64,000 bases of DNA from Aromatoleum tolulyticum (GTDB lineage: Bacteria > Pseudomonadota > Gammaproteobacteria > Burkholderiales > Rhodocyclaceae). Shown here piece after piece: positions 1 through 8,688 of this stretch. The first letter of the stretch is position 1. Every line of letters starts with the position of its first letter. Position numbers and translations under genes: made by a program. Where the stretch lies: assembly GCF_900156155.1 (NCBI RefSeq), contig NZ_FTMD01000001.1, forward strand, positions 248,001 through 312,000. The letters are read 5' to 3'. Below the pieces are notes generated by a model. That model made no database searches. It saw only the letters and a program-made list of their open reading frames with translations, and was not told where the DNA came from.

Positions 1-550
1 CTTCGAGCGTCGCGACGGCGACGACGGGGATGCCGAAGCTTTCGCGCACTTCCTGTACCGCCGATTTCTCGCCCTTGCCGCGTTCCATGCGGTCGAGTGC
101 GATGACGACGCCGGCCGGTTCGGCACCCGCGCCGCGGATGATGTCGACCGATTCGCGCACCGAGGTGCCGGCCGAGATCACGTCGTCGAGGATCAGCACG
201 CGGCCCTCGAGCGGCGCGCCCACAAGGGTGCCGCCTTCGCCGTGGTCCTTGGCCTCCTTGCGATTGAACGCGAAGGGCAGGTTCACACCCTGCTCGGCCA
301 GCCGGATCGCGACACCCGCGACCAGCGGGATGCCCTTGTAGGCCGGGCCGAAGAGCATGTCGCAGGGCACGCCCGCGGCGACGATCGCGCGCGCGTAGAA
401 GCCGCACAGCTCGCGGAACGAGCTGCCGTCGTCGAACAGTCCGGCGTTGAAGAAGTACGGCGAATTGCGGCCCGCCTTGGTCACGAAGGACCCGAAGCGC
501 AGCACGCCCTTGTCGCAGGCCAACGTGATGAAATCCCGGCTAAAATCCAC
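1..550 (-). CDS. pyrE: Orotate phosphoribosyltransferase, C-terminus cut by window edge
   Basis: Catalyses orotate + PRPP to OMP in cytoplasmic de novo pyrimidine synthesis. The frame opens with GTG at 550, behind a GGAAG about ten bases upstream, and reads VDFSRDFI, then [14 protein letters not shown] and [15 protein letters not shown]. The PRPP-binding loop [17 protein letters not shown] lies near residues 117-133. The last visible residues, VVAVATLE, match the usual end region of the family. About 183 of roughly 213 residues are present, so some 30 C-terminal residues lie outside the window. It is divergent from xth with only 33 bp between the two starts, so the promoters must overlap. The family call is secure; GTG is the only sensible start that retains the conserved N-terminus. 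Confidence 0.93.
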   Translation of the reverse strand, partial: MDFSRDFITLACDKGVLRFGSFVTKAGRNSPYFFNAGLFDDGSSFRELCGFYARAIVAAGVPCDMLFGPAYKGIPLVAGVAIRLAEQGVNLPFAFNRKEAKDHGEGGTLVGAPLEGRVLILDDVISAGTSVRESVDIIRGAGAEPAGVVIALDRMERGKGEKSAVQEVRESFGIPVVAVATLE

Positions 551-583
551 GCTCTTGCTTCCAGTTCTGGGTTATCCGGCCGA

Positions 584-1366
584 ATGTTACGCATCATCAC
601 CCTAAACCTCAACGGCATCCGATCGGCCACCACCAAGGGCTTCATCGACTGGCTCGGCGCACAGCATGCGGACATCGTCTGCCTGCAGGAATTGAAGGCC
701 CACGCGGGCGACCTCAGCGACGCGATGCGCACGCCGGCCGGCTACACCGGCTACTTCCACCACGCCGAGAAGAAGGGCTACAGCGGCGTTGGCGTATATG
801 CGCGGCGCGCGCCCGACCGCGTTGTCGAGGGGCTCGGGATCGCCGACATCGACGCCGAGGGACGCTTCCTGCAGCTCGATTTCGGGCAGCTGTCGGTCGT
901 GTCGCTGTACCTGCCCTCCGGATCGAGCTCCGAGGAGCGCCAGCAGATCAAGTTCAGCTTCATGGAGCGCTTCCTGCCGCACATGGAAAAACTGCACGCG
1001 AGCGGGCGCGAGGTCGTGATCTGCGGCGACTGGAACATCGCGCACAAGGAGATCGACCTCAGGAACTGGAAGTCGAACCAGAAGAACTCCGGCTTCCTGC
1101 CCGAGGAGCGCGCGTGGATGACGCGCGTGCTCGACGAGCAGGGCTGGATCGACGTCTACCGCCGCCTGCATCCCGACGCCACCGACGCCTGCTATACGTG
1201 GTGGTCGAACCGCGGCCAGGCGTGGGCGAAGAACGTCGGCTGGCGCCTCGACTACCAGCTCGCGACGCCGGGCATCGCCGCGACGGCGCGCGAAGCGCGG
1301 GTGTACAAGGAGCAGCGCTTCTCCGACCACGCGCCGCTCACGGTCGATTACGACTGGGCCGGCTGA
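584..1366 (+). CDS. xth: Exodeoxyribonuclease III
   Basis: DNA-repair AP endonuclease and 3'-5' exonuclease of the EEP superfamily, 260 residues, the normal size. Seen: [13 protein letters not shown] at the N-terminus (metal-site Asn), CLQELKAH (metal-binding Glu), [22 protein letters not shown] (Asp/Asn active site) and the terminal [10 protein letters not shown] (catalytic Asp-His). The ATG at 584 gives the canonical start [11 protein letters not shown]; the longer open frame upstream of it is antisense to pyrE and has no family similarity. The 3' end overlaps the convergent glycosyltransferase gene by 19 bp. Confidence 0.95.
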   Translation: MLRIITLNLNGIRSATTKGFIDWLGAQHADIVCLQELKAHAGDLSDAMRTPAGYTGYFHHAEKKGYSGVGVYARRAPDRVVEGLGIADIDAEGRFLQLDFGQLSVVSLYLPSGSSSEERQQIKFSFMERFLPHMEKLHASGREVVICGDWNIAHKEIDLRNWKSNQKNSGFLPEERAWMTRVLDEQGWIDVYRRLHPDATDACYTWWSNRGQAWAKNVGWRLDYQLATPGIAATAREARVYKEQRFSDHAPLTVDYDWAG

Positions 1367-3297
1367 GCGCGCGTCACGAAGCCGCGGTAAAGGGTCTCCA
1401 GCGCCCGCACGTACGCCGGCCCGTCCATGATCGGCGAAGCCTGCAGCCTCGACCTGAGGCCGGCCCGCAATGTCGCGAGCGCATCGAGGTCCGCGGCAAT
1501 GCGTCGTGCCGCGTCGATGCAGGCGTCGGGGCAGTCCGCAACGAATTCCGGCAAGCCCAGGTTCGACATGATCGACACGCCGCCGTTGCTCGCCTGGGTG
1601 GGCCCCTTCATCGTCACGACGGGAACGCCCATCCATACGGACTCCAGCGTCGTCGTGCCGCCCGAGTACGGGAAAGCGTCAAGGCCGACATCGAACCTGT
1701 CGTAGAGCGACAGATAGTCGCGGTAGGCGCCCGGCTCGACGAGTTCGACACGGCCGGCGAGCCCGCGACCAGCGAAGAAGAGTTCCAGATCCTGCCGCGG
1801 CGCGCGACCCCACACGACCATCAGCAGGCGGGACCCGGGAACGGCAGCGAGGATGCGGGCGTAGAGATCGAGCTGCGTCGGGGTCAGCTTCGCCAGGTTA
1901 TGAACGCAACCGAAGGTCACATAGCCGTTCGCGCGCGCCGGCAGGGGGGCGATCGCCGGCTCGTCGTCGGGCTCGTAACACCACTGACACGCAGGCAGGC
2001 GCACGAGGGTTTCGGTGCCGTACTCGTCGAGAACGCCCGGCGGACACGTGAACGGATCACCGATGCGGTAGTCGATCGCCTTCAGGCCGGTGGTGTTCAG
2101 GTAGCCGAGCATCGTCACCTGCACCGGCGCCGGCTTCAGCGCGAGCGCCTTGAGGCGGTTTCCCTGGCTGTGGCCGGAGAGGTCGACGAGCAGGTCGATG
2201 CCGTCGACGCGGATCCGGTCGGCGAGTTCGGCATCGGACAGCGCATGGCAATCGACCCAGTGCTCGGCCAGGGCCTTCAGCTCGCCGGTGACGTCGTCCT
2301 CGACCGCCGAGTTCGAATAGCAGTGCACCTCGAAGCGGGAGCGGTCGTGATGGCGCAGGATGGGCCGCACGAAGAAACGCAGCGCATGCCGCCGGAAATC
2401 GGCGGACAGGTAAGCGATTCGCAGCCTGCGGCTTTCGTCCCGGGGAACGGCGGGGGCCGTCGGTGCGGCCGTGTCGTGCGGCACGAAGCGCCGGGCCCAG
2501 TCGCGATGCACCGCACAGATCGCCTGCTGGTCTGTCGACACGTAGTTCAGGTTCATGAGCCGCGCCCACCACGCCGGCTCGAACCCGGCGTCGATGCGCA
2601 GGGCCTCCGCGATGCATTCGTCGGCTTCGGCCACCCGTCCGAAACGGGTCAGGATGTTGGCGAGCTTGGTCAGCGCGCCCGGCTCGCGGTGCAGCGCGAG
2701 GGCCTGCCGATAACTTTCCGCGGCCTCGTCGATATGCCCGGTGTCGTGCAGCGCGTCGCCGAAGGCGACCCACGCAGCGAACAGCTGCGGCGCGGCCTCG
2801 ACCCCCCTGCGCGCGGCCGCGAGGGCTTCCTCGGCATTTCCCCCCGACAGGCAGGCGTTGGCAAGTCCGACCAGCGCGATGCCAAAGTGCGGGTCGAGGC
2901 CGCATGCCTGGCGGTAGGCGTGTTTCGCGTCGCCGAACCGGCGCAGGCGCATGTACGCGTTGCCGAGGTTGCAGTGGAACGCCGGGGCTCCGGGGGTGCG
3001 CGCGATCGCCTGCCCGATGAGATCGACCGACTCGGCATAGCGGTGCTGCTGGAAGGCAATCACGCCGAGGTAGTGCAGCGCATCGCCGTCGCCCGGCGAC
3101 GACGCCAGGATCGCCCGGTAGGCCTGCGCCGCGGCGTCGAGGTGCCCCGCCTGATGCAGCGCGACGGCATCGAGCAGCCGCGCGGAGGCCGGTCGCACGT
3201 TGGTCGTGTTCGTCGAATGTCCGCTCGCCCGCCCTTGGCAGCACTTCTTGAACTTCTTTCCGCTACCGCAGGGGCAAGGGTCGTTTCGGCCAGTCAT
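1348..3297 (-). CDS. SEC-C / TPR / O-GlcNAc transferase-like (GT41) protein
   Basis: A 649-residue, three-part protein. Residues 1-25 carry the SEC-C metal-binding motif ([16 protein letters not shown]). Residues of about 45-240 are tetratricopeptide repeats (repeated A-x-x-x-Y/G-x-A-L patterns). The remainder resembles the catalytic half of OGT/SPINDLY family 41 glycosyltransferases, including [47 protein letters not shown] and the nucleotide-sugar signature [17 protein letters not shown]. It should transfer a sugar from a nucleotide donor to protein hydroxyls in the cytoplasm; the target is unknown. Start at 3297 puts the SEC-C motif at the N-terminus, where it normally sits. It is monocistronic, convergent with xth, and no flagellin or adhesin gene adjoins it. 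Confidence 0.85.
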   Translation of the reverse strand: MTGRNDPCPCGSGKKFKKCCQGRASGHSTNTTNVRPASARLLDAVALHQAGHLDAAAQAYRAILASSPGDGDALHYLGVIAFQQHRYAESVDLIGQAIARTPGAPAFHCNLGNAYMRLRRFGDAKHAYRQACGLDPHFGIALVGLANACLSGGNAEEALAAARRGVEAAPQLFAAWVAFGDALHDTGHIDEAAESYRQALALHREPGALTKLANILTRFGRVAEADECIAEALRIDAGFEPAWWARLMNLNYVSTDQQAICAVHRDWARRFVPHDTAAPTAPAVPRDESRRLRIAYLSADFRRHALRFFVRPILRHHDRSRFEVHCYSNSAVEDDVTGELKALAEHWVDCHALSDAELADRIRVDGIDLLVDLSGHSQGNRLKALALKPAPVQVTMLGYLNTTGLKAIDYRIGDPFTCPPGVLDEYGTETLVRLPACQWCYEPDDEPAIAPLPARANGYVTFGCVHNLAKLTPTQLDLYARILAAVPGSRLLMVVWGRAPRQDLELFFAGRGLAGRVELVEPGAYRDYLSLYDRFDVGLDAFPYSGGTTTLESVWMGVPVVTMKGPTQASNGGVSIMSNLGLPEFVADCPDACIDAARRIAADLDALATLRAGLRSRLQASPIMDGPAYVRALETLYRGFVTRAQPAQS

Positions 3298-3495
3298 CGG
3301 GGAAGCGTCCAGGAAAAAAAAAGCGAGGCTACCACAGCCCGGAATGCCGTCCGCGACGCACCGAGCCCGGCAGCAAGACGTCACGCACGATAGGCCTTTA
3401 GCATTTGCGTTCGCGCGCGAATGGGGCTAGCCTGAGCTGTGTCCCGTGCGCTTGCGCGCACGCCGATCTTCCAGCACAGACCGGGGGTACGAAAA

Positions 3496-3807
3496 ATGTC
3501 CGTCAATGCCGATGTTTCCCGCGAAAAACTCGTTTCCGACTTCAAGGTCGTACTCAGCGATGCCGAGGAACTGCTGAAGCTGACCGCCGGACAGGCCGGC
3601 GACCGGCTGAGCGAAGTCCGCAGCCGCCTCGGCGACCGCGTGCTCGCCGCAAAGGACCGCATCGCCGATGTGGAGGCCGTAGCGGTCGAACAGGCCAAGA
3701 AGGTCGCCAACGCCACCGACGACTACGTGCACAAGAACCCGTGGCAGTCGGTCGGGATCGCCGCCGGCGTCGCCTTCCTGCTCGGACTGTTGTCGGGCCG
3801 TCGCTGA
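3496..3807 (+). CDS. DUF883 (ElaB/YqjD-like) ribosome- or membrane-associated protein
   Basis: 103 residues. A charged amphipathic helical region (REKLVSDFKVVLSDAEELLKLT, then a heptad-like stretch to about residue 75) is followed by the conserved NPWQSVGIAAGVAFLLGLLSGRR tail, a single C-terminal membrane helix with a dibasic end. This is the layout of E. coli YqjD/ElaB, which are inner-membrane proteins reported to bind stationary-phase ribosomes. ATG at 3496 follows GGGGGTACGAAAA. It is the first gene of a yqjD-yqjE-yqjK-like trio and the next start is 5 bp past its stop. Confidence 0.88.
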   Translation: MSVNADVSREKLVSDFKVVLSDAEELLKLTAGQAGDRLSEVRSRLGDRVLAAKDRIADVEAVAVEQAKKVANATDDYVHKNPWQSVGIAAGVAFLLGLLSGRR

Positions 3808-3812
3808 GTTCC

Positions 3813-4196
3813 GTGGCCGAGGAACCCCACCGTCGCCTGGCGGGCAGCCTGCGCGGCTTGCTCGATGCCGGACTCGCAACCGCGCAGATCCGGCTGGAGC
3901 TGCTCGCGGTCGAGGCGCAGGAAGAGAAACTGCGCCTGAGCTCGCTGCTCTTCAACACGATGCTGAGCGCGGTGTTCCTCGGATTCGGGGTGGTCTTCCT
4001 GGCGGTGTTGCTGACGGTGCTGCTGTGGGACGATCACCGCCTGCTCGCACTCGGAGCGGGCACCGTCGTGCTGCTCGCGGCGGGCATCCTGACGGCGCGC
4101 AATGCGGCGCGTGAAGTGAGGCGGGGCAGCCGCCTGTTCGCCGCCAGCCTGGGCGAACTCGCACGCGACCGCGAGGCGCTGCGGCCACGCGAATGA
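3813..4196 (+). CDS. YqjE-like phage-holin-family membrane protein
   Basis: 127 residues from a GTG start at 3813. An amphipathic N-terminus (RLAGSLRGLLDAGLATAQIRLELLAVEAQEEKLRL) leads into two membrane helices (about residues 45-70 and 75-95) and a basic cytoplasmic tail. This matches the YqjE/holin-superfamily III pattern. GTG is preferred because it is five bases after the DUF883 stop and gives the conserved VAEEPHRRLAGSL opening; frames extending further upstream would overlap the preceding gene. The stop overlaps the next ATG (ATGA), so the genes are translationally coupled. Molecular function is unknown. Confidence 0.85.
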   Translation: MAEEPHRRLAGSLRGLLDAGLATAQIRLELLAVEAQEEKLRLSSLLFNTMLSAVFLGFGVVFLAVLLTVLLWDDHRLLALGAGTVVLLAAGILTARNAAREVRRGSRLFAASLGELARDREALRPRE

Positions 4197-4510
4197 ATCC
4201 GCGGCAGATCGAACTGGCGCTCCAAAAGCAGCGCCTGCAGTTCGCGGCGGCGCGGCAGCGCGCGGCCTTCGTCGCCGGCCTTGAGCGCATCGACTCGGTG
4301 CTCGACGTCGTCGACCGCGTCCGCGACCAGGCGCGCGGGCTGCGCGACCATGTGCCGCTGCTGTCCGTGCTGGCATTCGCCATCGTTCTCATCCGGCCGC
4401 GGCAGGCGCTGCGCGTGGCACGCCGCGCCTGGTTCGGCTGGATGATCTACCGCAGGCTGGGCCGCAGCCTCGAGCCCTTGGTCGGCTTCCTGCGCCGCTT
4501 CGCGGCCTGA
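4193..4510 (+). CDS. YqjK-like small protein
   Basis: 105 residues, third member of the yqjDEK-like operon. The N-terminus MNPRQIELALQKQRLQFAAARQR is a basic amphipathic helix as in YqjK. A hydrophobic stretch (VPLLSVLAFAIVLIRPRQAL) near residues 55-75 is the only likely membrane contact. It overlaps yqjE by 4 bp. Role unknown; its neighbours suggest a membrane-linked stationary-phase function. Confidence 0.8.
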   Translation: MNPRQIELALQKQRLQFAAARQRAAFVAGLERIDSVLDVVDRVRDQARGLRDHVPLLSVLAFAIVLIRPRQALRVARRAWFGWMIYRRLGRSLEPLVGFLRRFAA

Positions 4511-4626
4511 GGGCCGGCCGCGCCCCGTTCGCGCGCGGCCCCGTTCCGCGCGCATGCAGGGTGGAAGCGCCCGCACCCGAGGTCCGGTAGAATTACACGA
4601 TTCATTCACACCGCAGGAGACCCGCG

Positions 4627-5184
4627 ATGACCGTCGATCTGGACGAAATCATCCGCGTGCGCGAGGAGGCAGACTGCCTGGCCGACGGCGCGACCGTGAA
4701 CGCGGCACTGGACCGCATGGCGGCCGAGATCACGGCACGGATGGCGGACCGGAATCCGCTCGTGTACGTCGTGATGAACGGCGGCATGATCCTGGCCGGA
4801 CAGATCCTGCCACGCCTGCCCTTCCCGCTCGAACTCGCCTACCTGCACGCCACGCGCTACGGCCACGCGCTCAAGGGCGCGGACCTCGACTGGCGCATGC
4901 GGCCGACGCAGGACCTGCGCGGGCGCGCGGTGCTGGTGCTCGACGACATCCTCGACGAGGGGCACACGCTGCATTCGATTCTGGAATACCTGAAGGGCGA
5001 AGGCGCGTCGGAAGTGCGCTCCGCGGTGCTCACGCACAAGCTGCACGAGCGCAAGGCCTACCCGGGCATGCGCGCGGACTTCACCGGGCTCGACGTCGCC
5101 GACCGCTTCCTGTTCGGCTGCGGCATGGACTACAAGGGCTACTGGCGCAACGCGCCGGGCATCTATGCGGTGAAGGGACTCTGA
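4627..5184 (+). CDS. hpt: Hypoxanthine-guanine phosphoribosyltransferase
   Basis: 185-residue type I phosphoribosyltransferase for purine salvage (hypoxanthine or guanine + PRPP to IMP or GMP). The PRPP-binding signature VLVLDDILDEGHTLHSI lies near residues 100-116. The pyrophosphate-loop region VVMNGGMILAGQIL and the substrate-proximal VADRFLFGCGMDYKGYWRN are also present. ATG at 4627 has CAGGAGACCCGCG just upstream, a good ribosome site. DUF1840 follows 10 bp later and is probably cotranscribed. Xanthine activity cannot be excluded from sequence alone. Confidence 0.9.
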   Translation: MTVDLDEIIRVREEADCLADGATVNAALDRMAAEITARMADRNPLVYVVMNGGMILAGQILPRLPFPLELAYLHATRYGHALKGADLDWRMRPTQDLRGRAVLVLDDILDEGHTLHSILEYLKGEGASEVRSAVLTHKLHERKAYPGMRADFTGLDVADRFLFGCGMDYKGYWRNAPGIYAVKGL

Positions 5185-5194
5185 GGACAGGGCA

Positions 5195-5527
5195 ATGCTG
5201 ATCACGTTCAAGTCGGCCGCGGGCGCCGACGTCATCATGTTCGGCGACATCGCCAAAAAGCTCGTCGCGATCCTCGGCAAGGATCCGCAGGACGGCAAGG
5301 GCATCGTCACCGTCGAACAGTTGCCCGACGCGATCGCGCGCCTGCGGGCGGCGATCGAGGAAGACAAGGCGCGCCGCGCCGGCCAGGCGCAGGACGACGA
5401 CGAGGAGCCCGACCCCGAGCGGCGCGGCATGGCCGCGCCGGTGAGCCTCGCGCAACGCGCGTGGCCGCTGCTCGACCTGCTGGAGGCCTCGCAGAAGGAA
5501 GGCGTGCCGGTGGTATGGGGCGTATGA
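5195..5527 (+). CDS. DUF1840 domain protein
   Basis: 110 residues beginning MLITFKSAAGADVIMFGDIAKKL, the signature opening of DUF1840. A low-complexity acidic linker (DDDEEPDPE) near residues 70-80 separates it from a helical C-terminus. ATG follows GAGGACAGGGCA. Function is unknown. The family is largely betaproteobacterial and this gene sits directly downstream of hpt. Confidence 0.85.
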   Translation: MLITFKSAAGADVIMFGDIAKKLVAILGKDPQDGKGIVTVEQLPDAIARLRAAIEEDKARRAGQAQDDDEEPDPERRGMAAPVSLAQRAWPLLDLLEASQKEGVPVVWGV

Positions 5528-5573
5528 ATATCTTGATTCCCGGCCTGTCTTCACGGACACGGCGCACTCCCCG

Positions 5574-6998
5574 ATGAGCGACGTCGTGAACGGGATTCCG
5601 CCCGCGCCACCCCCTCTTCCCTCGTCGGCGACACCGGCTGCCCTGCCCGGCCTGCTGCTGTTCGGCATGGTGTTCGTCGAGGGTTTCGCGTCCCTCGGGG
5701 CGGAGATCATCGCGCTGCGCCGCCTCGTGCCGCACCTGGGCAGCGCGATCACCGTCACGGCTCCGACGATCGGTTTCTTCCTCCTCGCGCTCGCGCTGGG
5801 CTATCAGGCGGGCGGTAAGGTCGAGCGCAATTTTCTCGCTCGCGTGCGCCTGAACTTTCTCGTCGCGGCGGCACTCACCGGAATCGGCCTGGCGGGTCCC
5901 GTCGTCGATGCGCTGTTCGAGCACGTGCGCCCGCTGCCGCTCGCTTACCTCCTCTTCATCGCCGGCGTGGTGTGCCCGATCGCATGGCTGCTCGGCCAGA
6001 CCGTGCCCGTGCTGACGAACCTGCTGCGCCACGAACGGGCGGGCGCGCGCAGCGGCGCGGCGCTGTACTGGTCGACGCTGGGCTCATTCCTCGGATCCCT
6101 GTCGCTGTCACTCGGCGTGATGCAGTGGCTGGGCGTGTCCGCCGCGGTGCTGATGTGCGCCGGCGTCCTGCTCGTGCTCGTACCCTTCCTCGGCGACAAG
6201 GACCACCACGCCCTGCGGCGTCTGCCGCTGCCGGCGCTGGTGGCCCTCGTCGCGCTCGGGTGTAACGTGATCCTGCCGCAGCAGATCGAGACCGCCTACG
6301 CGACCTACCGCGTCGATCCGGTGACCGTGCCGGGCACGAAGGACGCGCGGGTGTTCCGCAGCAACAACTCCGCATCGTCGCTGATCGACGCGAGCGAGCC
6401 GCCGCGCTACGGGCACTACATCGAGCGTCTGCGCGCGATCCTGCTCGACGAGATGAACCTGCGCGGACGCCGCATCCTCGTGCTCGGGGGCGGCGGTTTC
6501 ACGCTGTCGCACCGGGAGATGTCGAACGACTACGTGTACGTCGATATCGATCCTGCGATCCGGGAGATCGCCGAACGCGAGTTCCTGCGCGAGCGGATCC
6601 GCGGGCGCTTCGTCGCGACCGACGCGCGGCGCTTCGTCGCGGACACGACGGAGCGCTTCGACGCCATCGTCGTCGATGTGTACAGCGCGCTGACGAGCAT
6701 CCCGGCCCATCTCGTGACGCGCGAGTTCTGGCGCGGCACCCGTACCGCCCTCGCGCCGGACGGCGTGATGCTCGCGAACCTGATCCTCGATCCGCGCCTC
6801 GCCACCCCGTACGCCCGCAACCTGCTCGCGACGATCCAGTCGGTGTACGGCCAGTGCGAGATCGAGGTGCTGTTCCACGACCTGCCGGAGAGCAACGTGC
6901 TGGTGCGCTGCTCCGCGGGCACCGGGCCCGTTGCGCCCGCCACGCCCTACAGCGACGAGCGCAACCGGGCGGACCTCGACATCCTGCGCGGACGCTGA
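5574..6998 (+). CDS. Membrane-fused spermidine-synthase-like protein
   Basis: 474 residues. The N-terminal 210 residues hold about six membrane helices (for example LLLFGMVFVEGFASLGAEII and PTIGFFLLALALGYQAGG). The C-terminal half is a Rossmann-fold SpeE-like domain with the nucleotide motif RRILVLGGGGFTLSHRE, acidic strand end VYVDIDP and VVDVYSALTSIPAHLVTREFW in the catalytic region. The family is known as fused MFS/spermidine synthases. Whether it makes polyamines is doubtful, since the aminopropyl-acceptor residues cannot be confirmed. The gene is convergent with the efflux pump, stops two bases apart. Confidence 0.8.
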   Translation: MSDVVNGIPPAPPPLPSSATPAALPGLLLFGMVFVEGFASLGAEIIALRRLVPHLGSAITVTAPTIGFFLLALALGYQAGGKVERNFLARVRLNFLVAAALTGIGLAGPVVDALFEHVRPLPLAYLLFIAGVVCPIAWLLGQTVPVLTNLLRHERAGARSGAALYWSTLGSFLGSLSLSLGVMQWLGVSAAVLMCAGVLLVLVPFLGDKDHHALRRLPLPALVALVALGCNVILPQQIETAYATYRVDPVTVPGTKDARVFRSNNSASSLIDASEPPRYGHYIERLRAILLDEMNLRGRRILVLGGGGFTLSHREMSNDYVYVDIDPAIREIAEREFLRERIRGRFVATDARRFVADTTERFDAIVVDVYSALTSIPAHLVTREFWRGTRTALAPDGVMLANLILDPRLATPYARNLLATIQSVYGQCEIEVLFHDLPESNVLVRCSAGTGPVAPATPYSDERNRADLDILRGR

Positions 6999-7000
6999 GC

Positions 7001-8209
7001 TCAGGCCTCGCTGGCGCAGGGCTCGGGTTCGCCGCTCTTCACCCAGACGACATGGCTCGCGAGGGCCAGCAGCGCGCCGACGGCGATCACGAGCGCCATC
7101 GGGACGACCGAATCGGTGAGCGTGTGGCCGACGAAGACGCCTGCGAGCGCGGCAAGTCCCATCTGGGAGCAGCCCATCAGCGACGCGGCGGAGCCGGCCA
7201 TGTGCGGGTACGGCGCCATCCCGATCGCCGCCGCATTGGGCATCACGAGGCCGATCGAGCAGGCCGAGAACCACATCGGCAACATCACCGCGATCGGATC
7301 GCGCGCCCCGGCGAGTGCCGGCCCCAGCATCGACAAACCGGCCGCAACGCCGAGCACGACGCCGTAACCCATCAGGCGCTCCGCGCCCAGCCTGCGCGAC
7401 AGGCGGCCGGAAAGGGTGGTCCCCGTCATGTAACCCGACACGATCACGCCGAATGCAAAGCCCATCTGCTGTGGCGTGAAGCCGAACATGCCGATGAAGA
7501 CGAAGGGCGAGCCCGAGATGAAGGCGAACAGGCCGGAATAGGCGAGCGCGTTGCACAACAGCACGCCCCGGTAGCGGGAGTTCTTCAGCAGCAGCGCGAA
7601 GTTCGCCCACATCTCCGCCGGACGGCCGGCCTGCGAGTTGAGATGGGGATTCGTCTCGCGCAGCAGATGCGCGATCGCGAGCAGCAACAGCGCGGAATAC
7701 ACGACAAGGAAGGCGAAGGTCGCGCGCCAGCCCGACCACACGGCGAGCCATCCACCCAGCACCGGTCCGACAAGAGGCGCCAGCGCCATCGCGGTGCCGA
7801 CGTAGGACAGCATGCGTGCCGAATCATGCGGTCCGTAGATGTCGCGCACGACAGCGCGACCGAGCACGGGCCCGGCGCAGGCGCCCAGCGCCTGCAGGAA
7901 GCGCGCGGCGATCAGCGCCTCGATCGACGCCGCGAACACGCATGCGACCGATGCGACTACATACACCGCAACGCCGAACAGCAGCACCGGGCGGCGCCCG
8001 TAGCGGTCCGACAGCGGGCCGTAGACGAGCTGGCCGATCGCGAAGCCGAACAGGAACACGGACAGCGTGAGCTGGGCGTGCGCGACGTCCGTCGCCAGCC
8101 CCGATGTGATCGACGGCAGCGCGGGCAGGTAGAAGTCGGTCGACAACGGCCCCAGCGCGACGAGGGCGGTGACGAGGATTGCGAGCGGAAGGGACGGCAC
8201 GGTATTCAT
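7001..8209 (-). CDS. Bcr/CflA-family MFS drug exporter
   Basis: 402 residues with about 12 membrane helices. LGPLSTDFYLPALPSI in the first helix region and the MFS motif GPLSDRYGRRPVLLFG after helix 2 are typical of Bcr/CflA. ALVGPVLGGWLAVWSGWRATF matches the antiporter motif C region in helix 5. It should be an inner-membrane proton-coupled exporter of drugs or sulfonamide-like compounds. Its start lies 97 bp from the stop of the FAH remnant, and both face the same direction, so it may be read from the hydroxylase promoter as well as its own. Confidence 0.87.
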   Translation of the reverse strand: MNTVPSLPLAILVTALVALGPLSTDFYLPALPSITSGLATDVAHAQLTLSVFLFGFAIGQLVYGPLSDRYGRRPVLLFGVAVYVVASVACVFAASIEALIAARFLQALGACAGPVLGRAVVRDIYGPHDSARMLSYVGTAMALAPLVGPVLGGWLAVWSGWRATFAFLVVYSALLLLAIAHLLRETNPHLNSQAGRPAEMWANFALLLKNSRYRGVLLCNALAYSGLFAFISGSPFVFIGMFGFTPQQMGFAFGVIVSGYMTGTTLSGRLSRRLGAERLMGYGVVLGVAAGLSMLGPALAGARDPIAVMLPMWFSACSIGLVMPNAAAIGMAPYPHMAGSAASLMGCSQMGLAALAGVFVGHTLTDSVVPMALVIAVGALLALASHVVWVKSGEPEPCASEA

Positions 8210-8306
8210 GTTGCGGGCGGAGAAAACATACTACCCCGTATGGTAACGCCCATCACGCGCCACGCAGAATGACGATCATCAAATAATTTGCTTGCAATCA
8301 ATGTAA

Positions 8307-8423
8307 TTAATCATGAGGCGCGGCATCGGCACCGTCTCCGACGCTCTGGCAGCGTTCGAGGTCGCGGCTGACGAGCACCAGCGTGCCATCGCGGCCACCG
8401 TGCCTGAGCGTGGCGAGCTTCAC
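8307..8423 (-). pseudogene. Truncated fumarylacetoacetate-hydrolase-family gene (N-terminal stump)
   Basis: A GTG-initiated frame of 38 codons begins V-K-L-A-T-L-R-H-G-G-R-D-G and continues to VSRDLERCQSV. This is the N-terminus of the FAH-family hydrolase that normally follows a flavin hydroxylase and DUF2783. Homology ends after about 25 residues and the frame runs into a TAA in an AT-rich patch. The stump keeps a good ribosome site (AAGGAG, 8 bases before GTG) and sits 28 bp after the DUF2783 stop, as a live operon gene would. The rest of the gene (around 280 residues) is absent, so a deletion removed it. A very short genuine protein is possible but unlikely. Confidence 0.7.
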
Positions 8424-8451
8424 GTGGACATCTCCTTGCAGCGTCCGTCGC

Positions 8452-8676
8452 TCAGACGCCTTCGCGCGCGACTTTCATCGCCTCGCGCAGCACCGAGATG
8501 TCGCCGATGTGGTTCGCGAGCAGCAGGATCAGGCGCGCGTTCGCCATTGCGCTCTGCTCGTCGCTGAGGTCGCGGTGCATGTCGATCAGCGCCTCGTAGA
8601 AGTCGTCGCCGGGGCTGAAGGCACGGAAGTAGCGCTTGCCGGGAGTGAAGAAGTTCGGGTCGGTGTTGAGGCTCAT
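8452..8676 (-). CDS. DUF2783 small protein
   Basis: 74 residues. After MSLNTDPNF it shows FYEALIDMHRDLSDEQSAM and LILLLANHIGDISVLREAM, which define DUF2783. Genes of this family recur directly after flavin aromatic hydroxylases, as here, 12 bp downstream of the monooxygenase stop. ATG is preceded by GAAGGAATGCCGCC. No catalytic motif is visible; an accessory role for the hydroxylase is an inference from context. Confidence 0.85.
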   Translation of the reverse strand: MSLNTDPNFFTPGKRYFRAFSPGDDFYEALIDMHRDLSDEQSAMANARLILLLANHIGDISVLREAMKVAREGV

Positions 8677-8688
8677 GGCGGCATTCCT

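Noticed and set aside
1114-3393. A 759-codon plus-strand frame opposite the GT41 gene
   Set aside because: No start signal or recognisable domain; the minus-strand gene has SEC-C, TPR and GT41 signatures.
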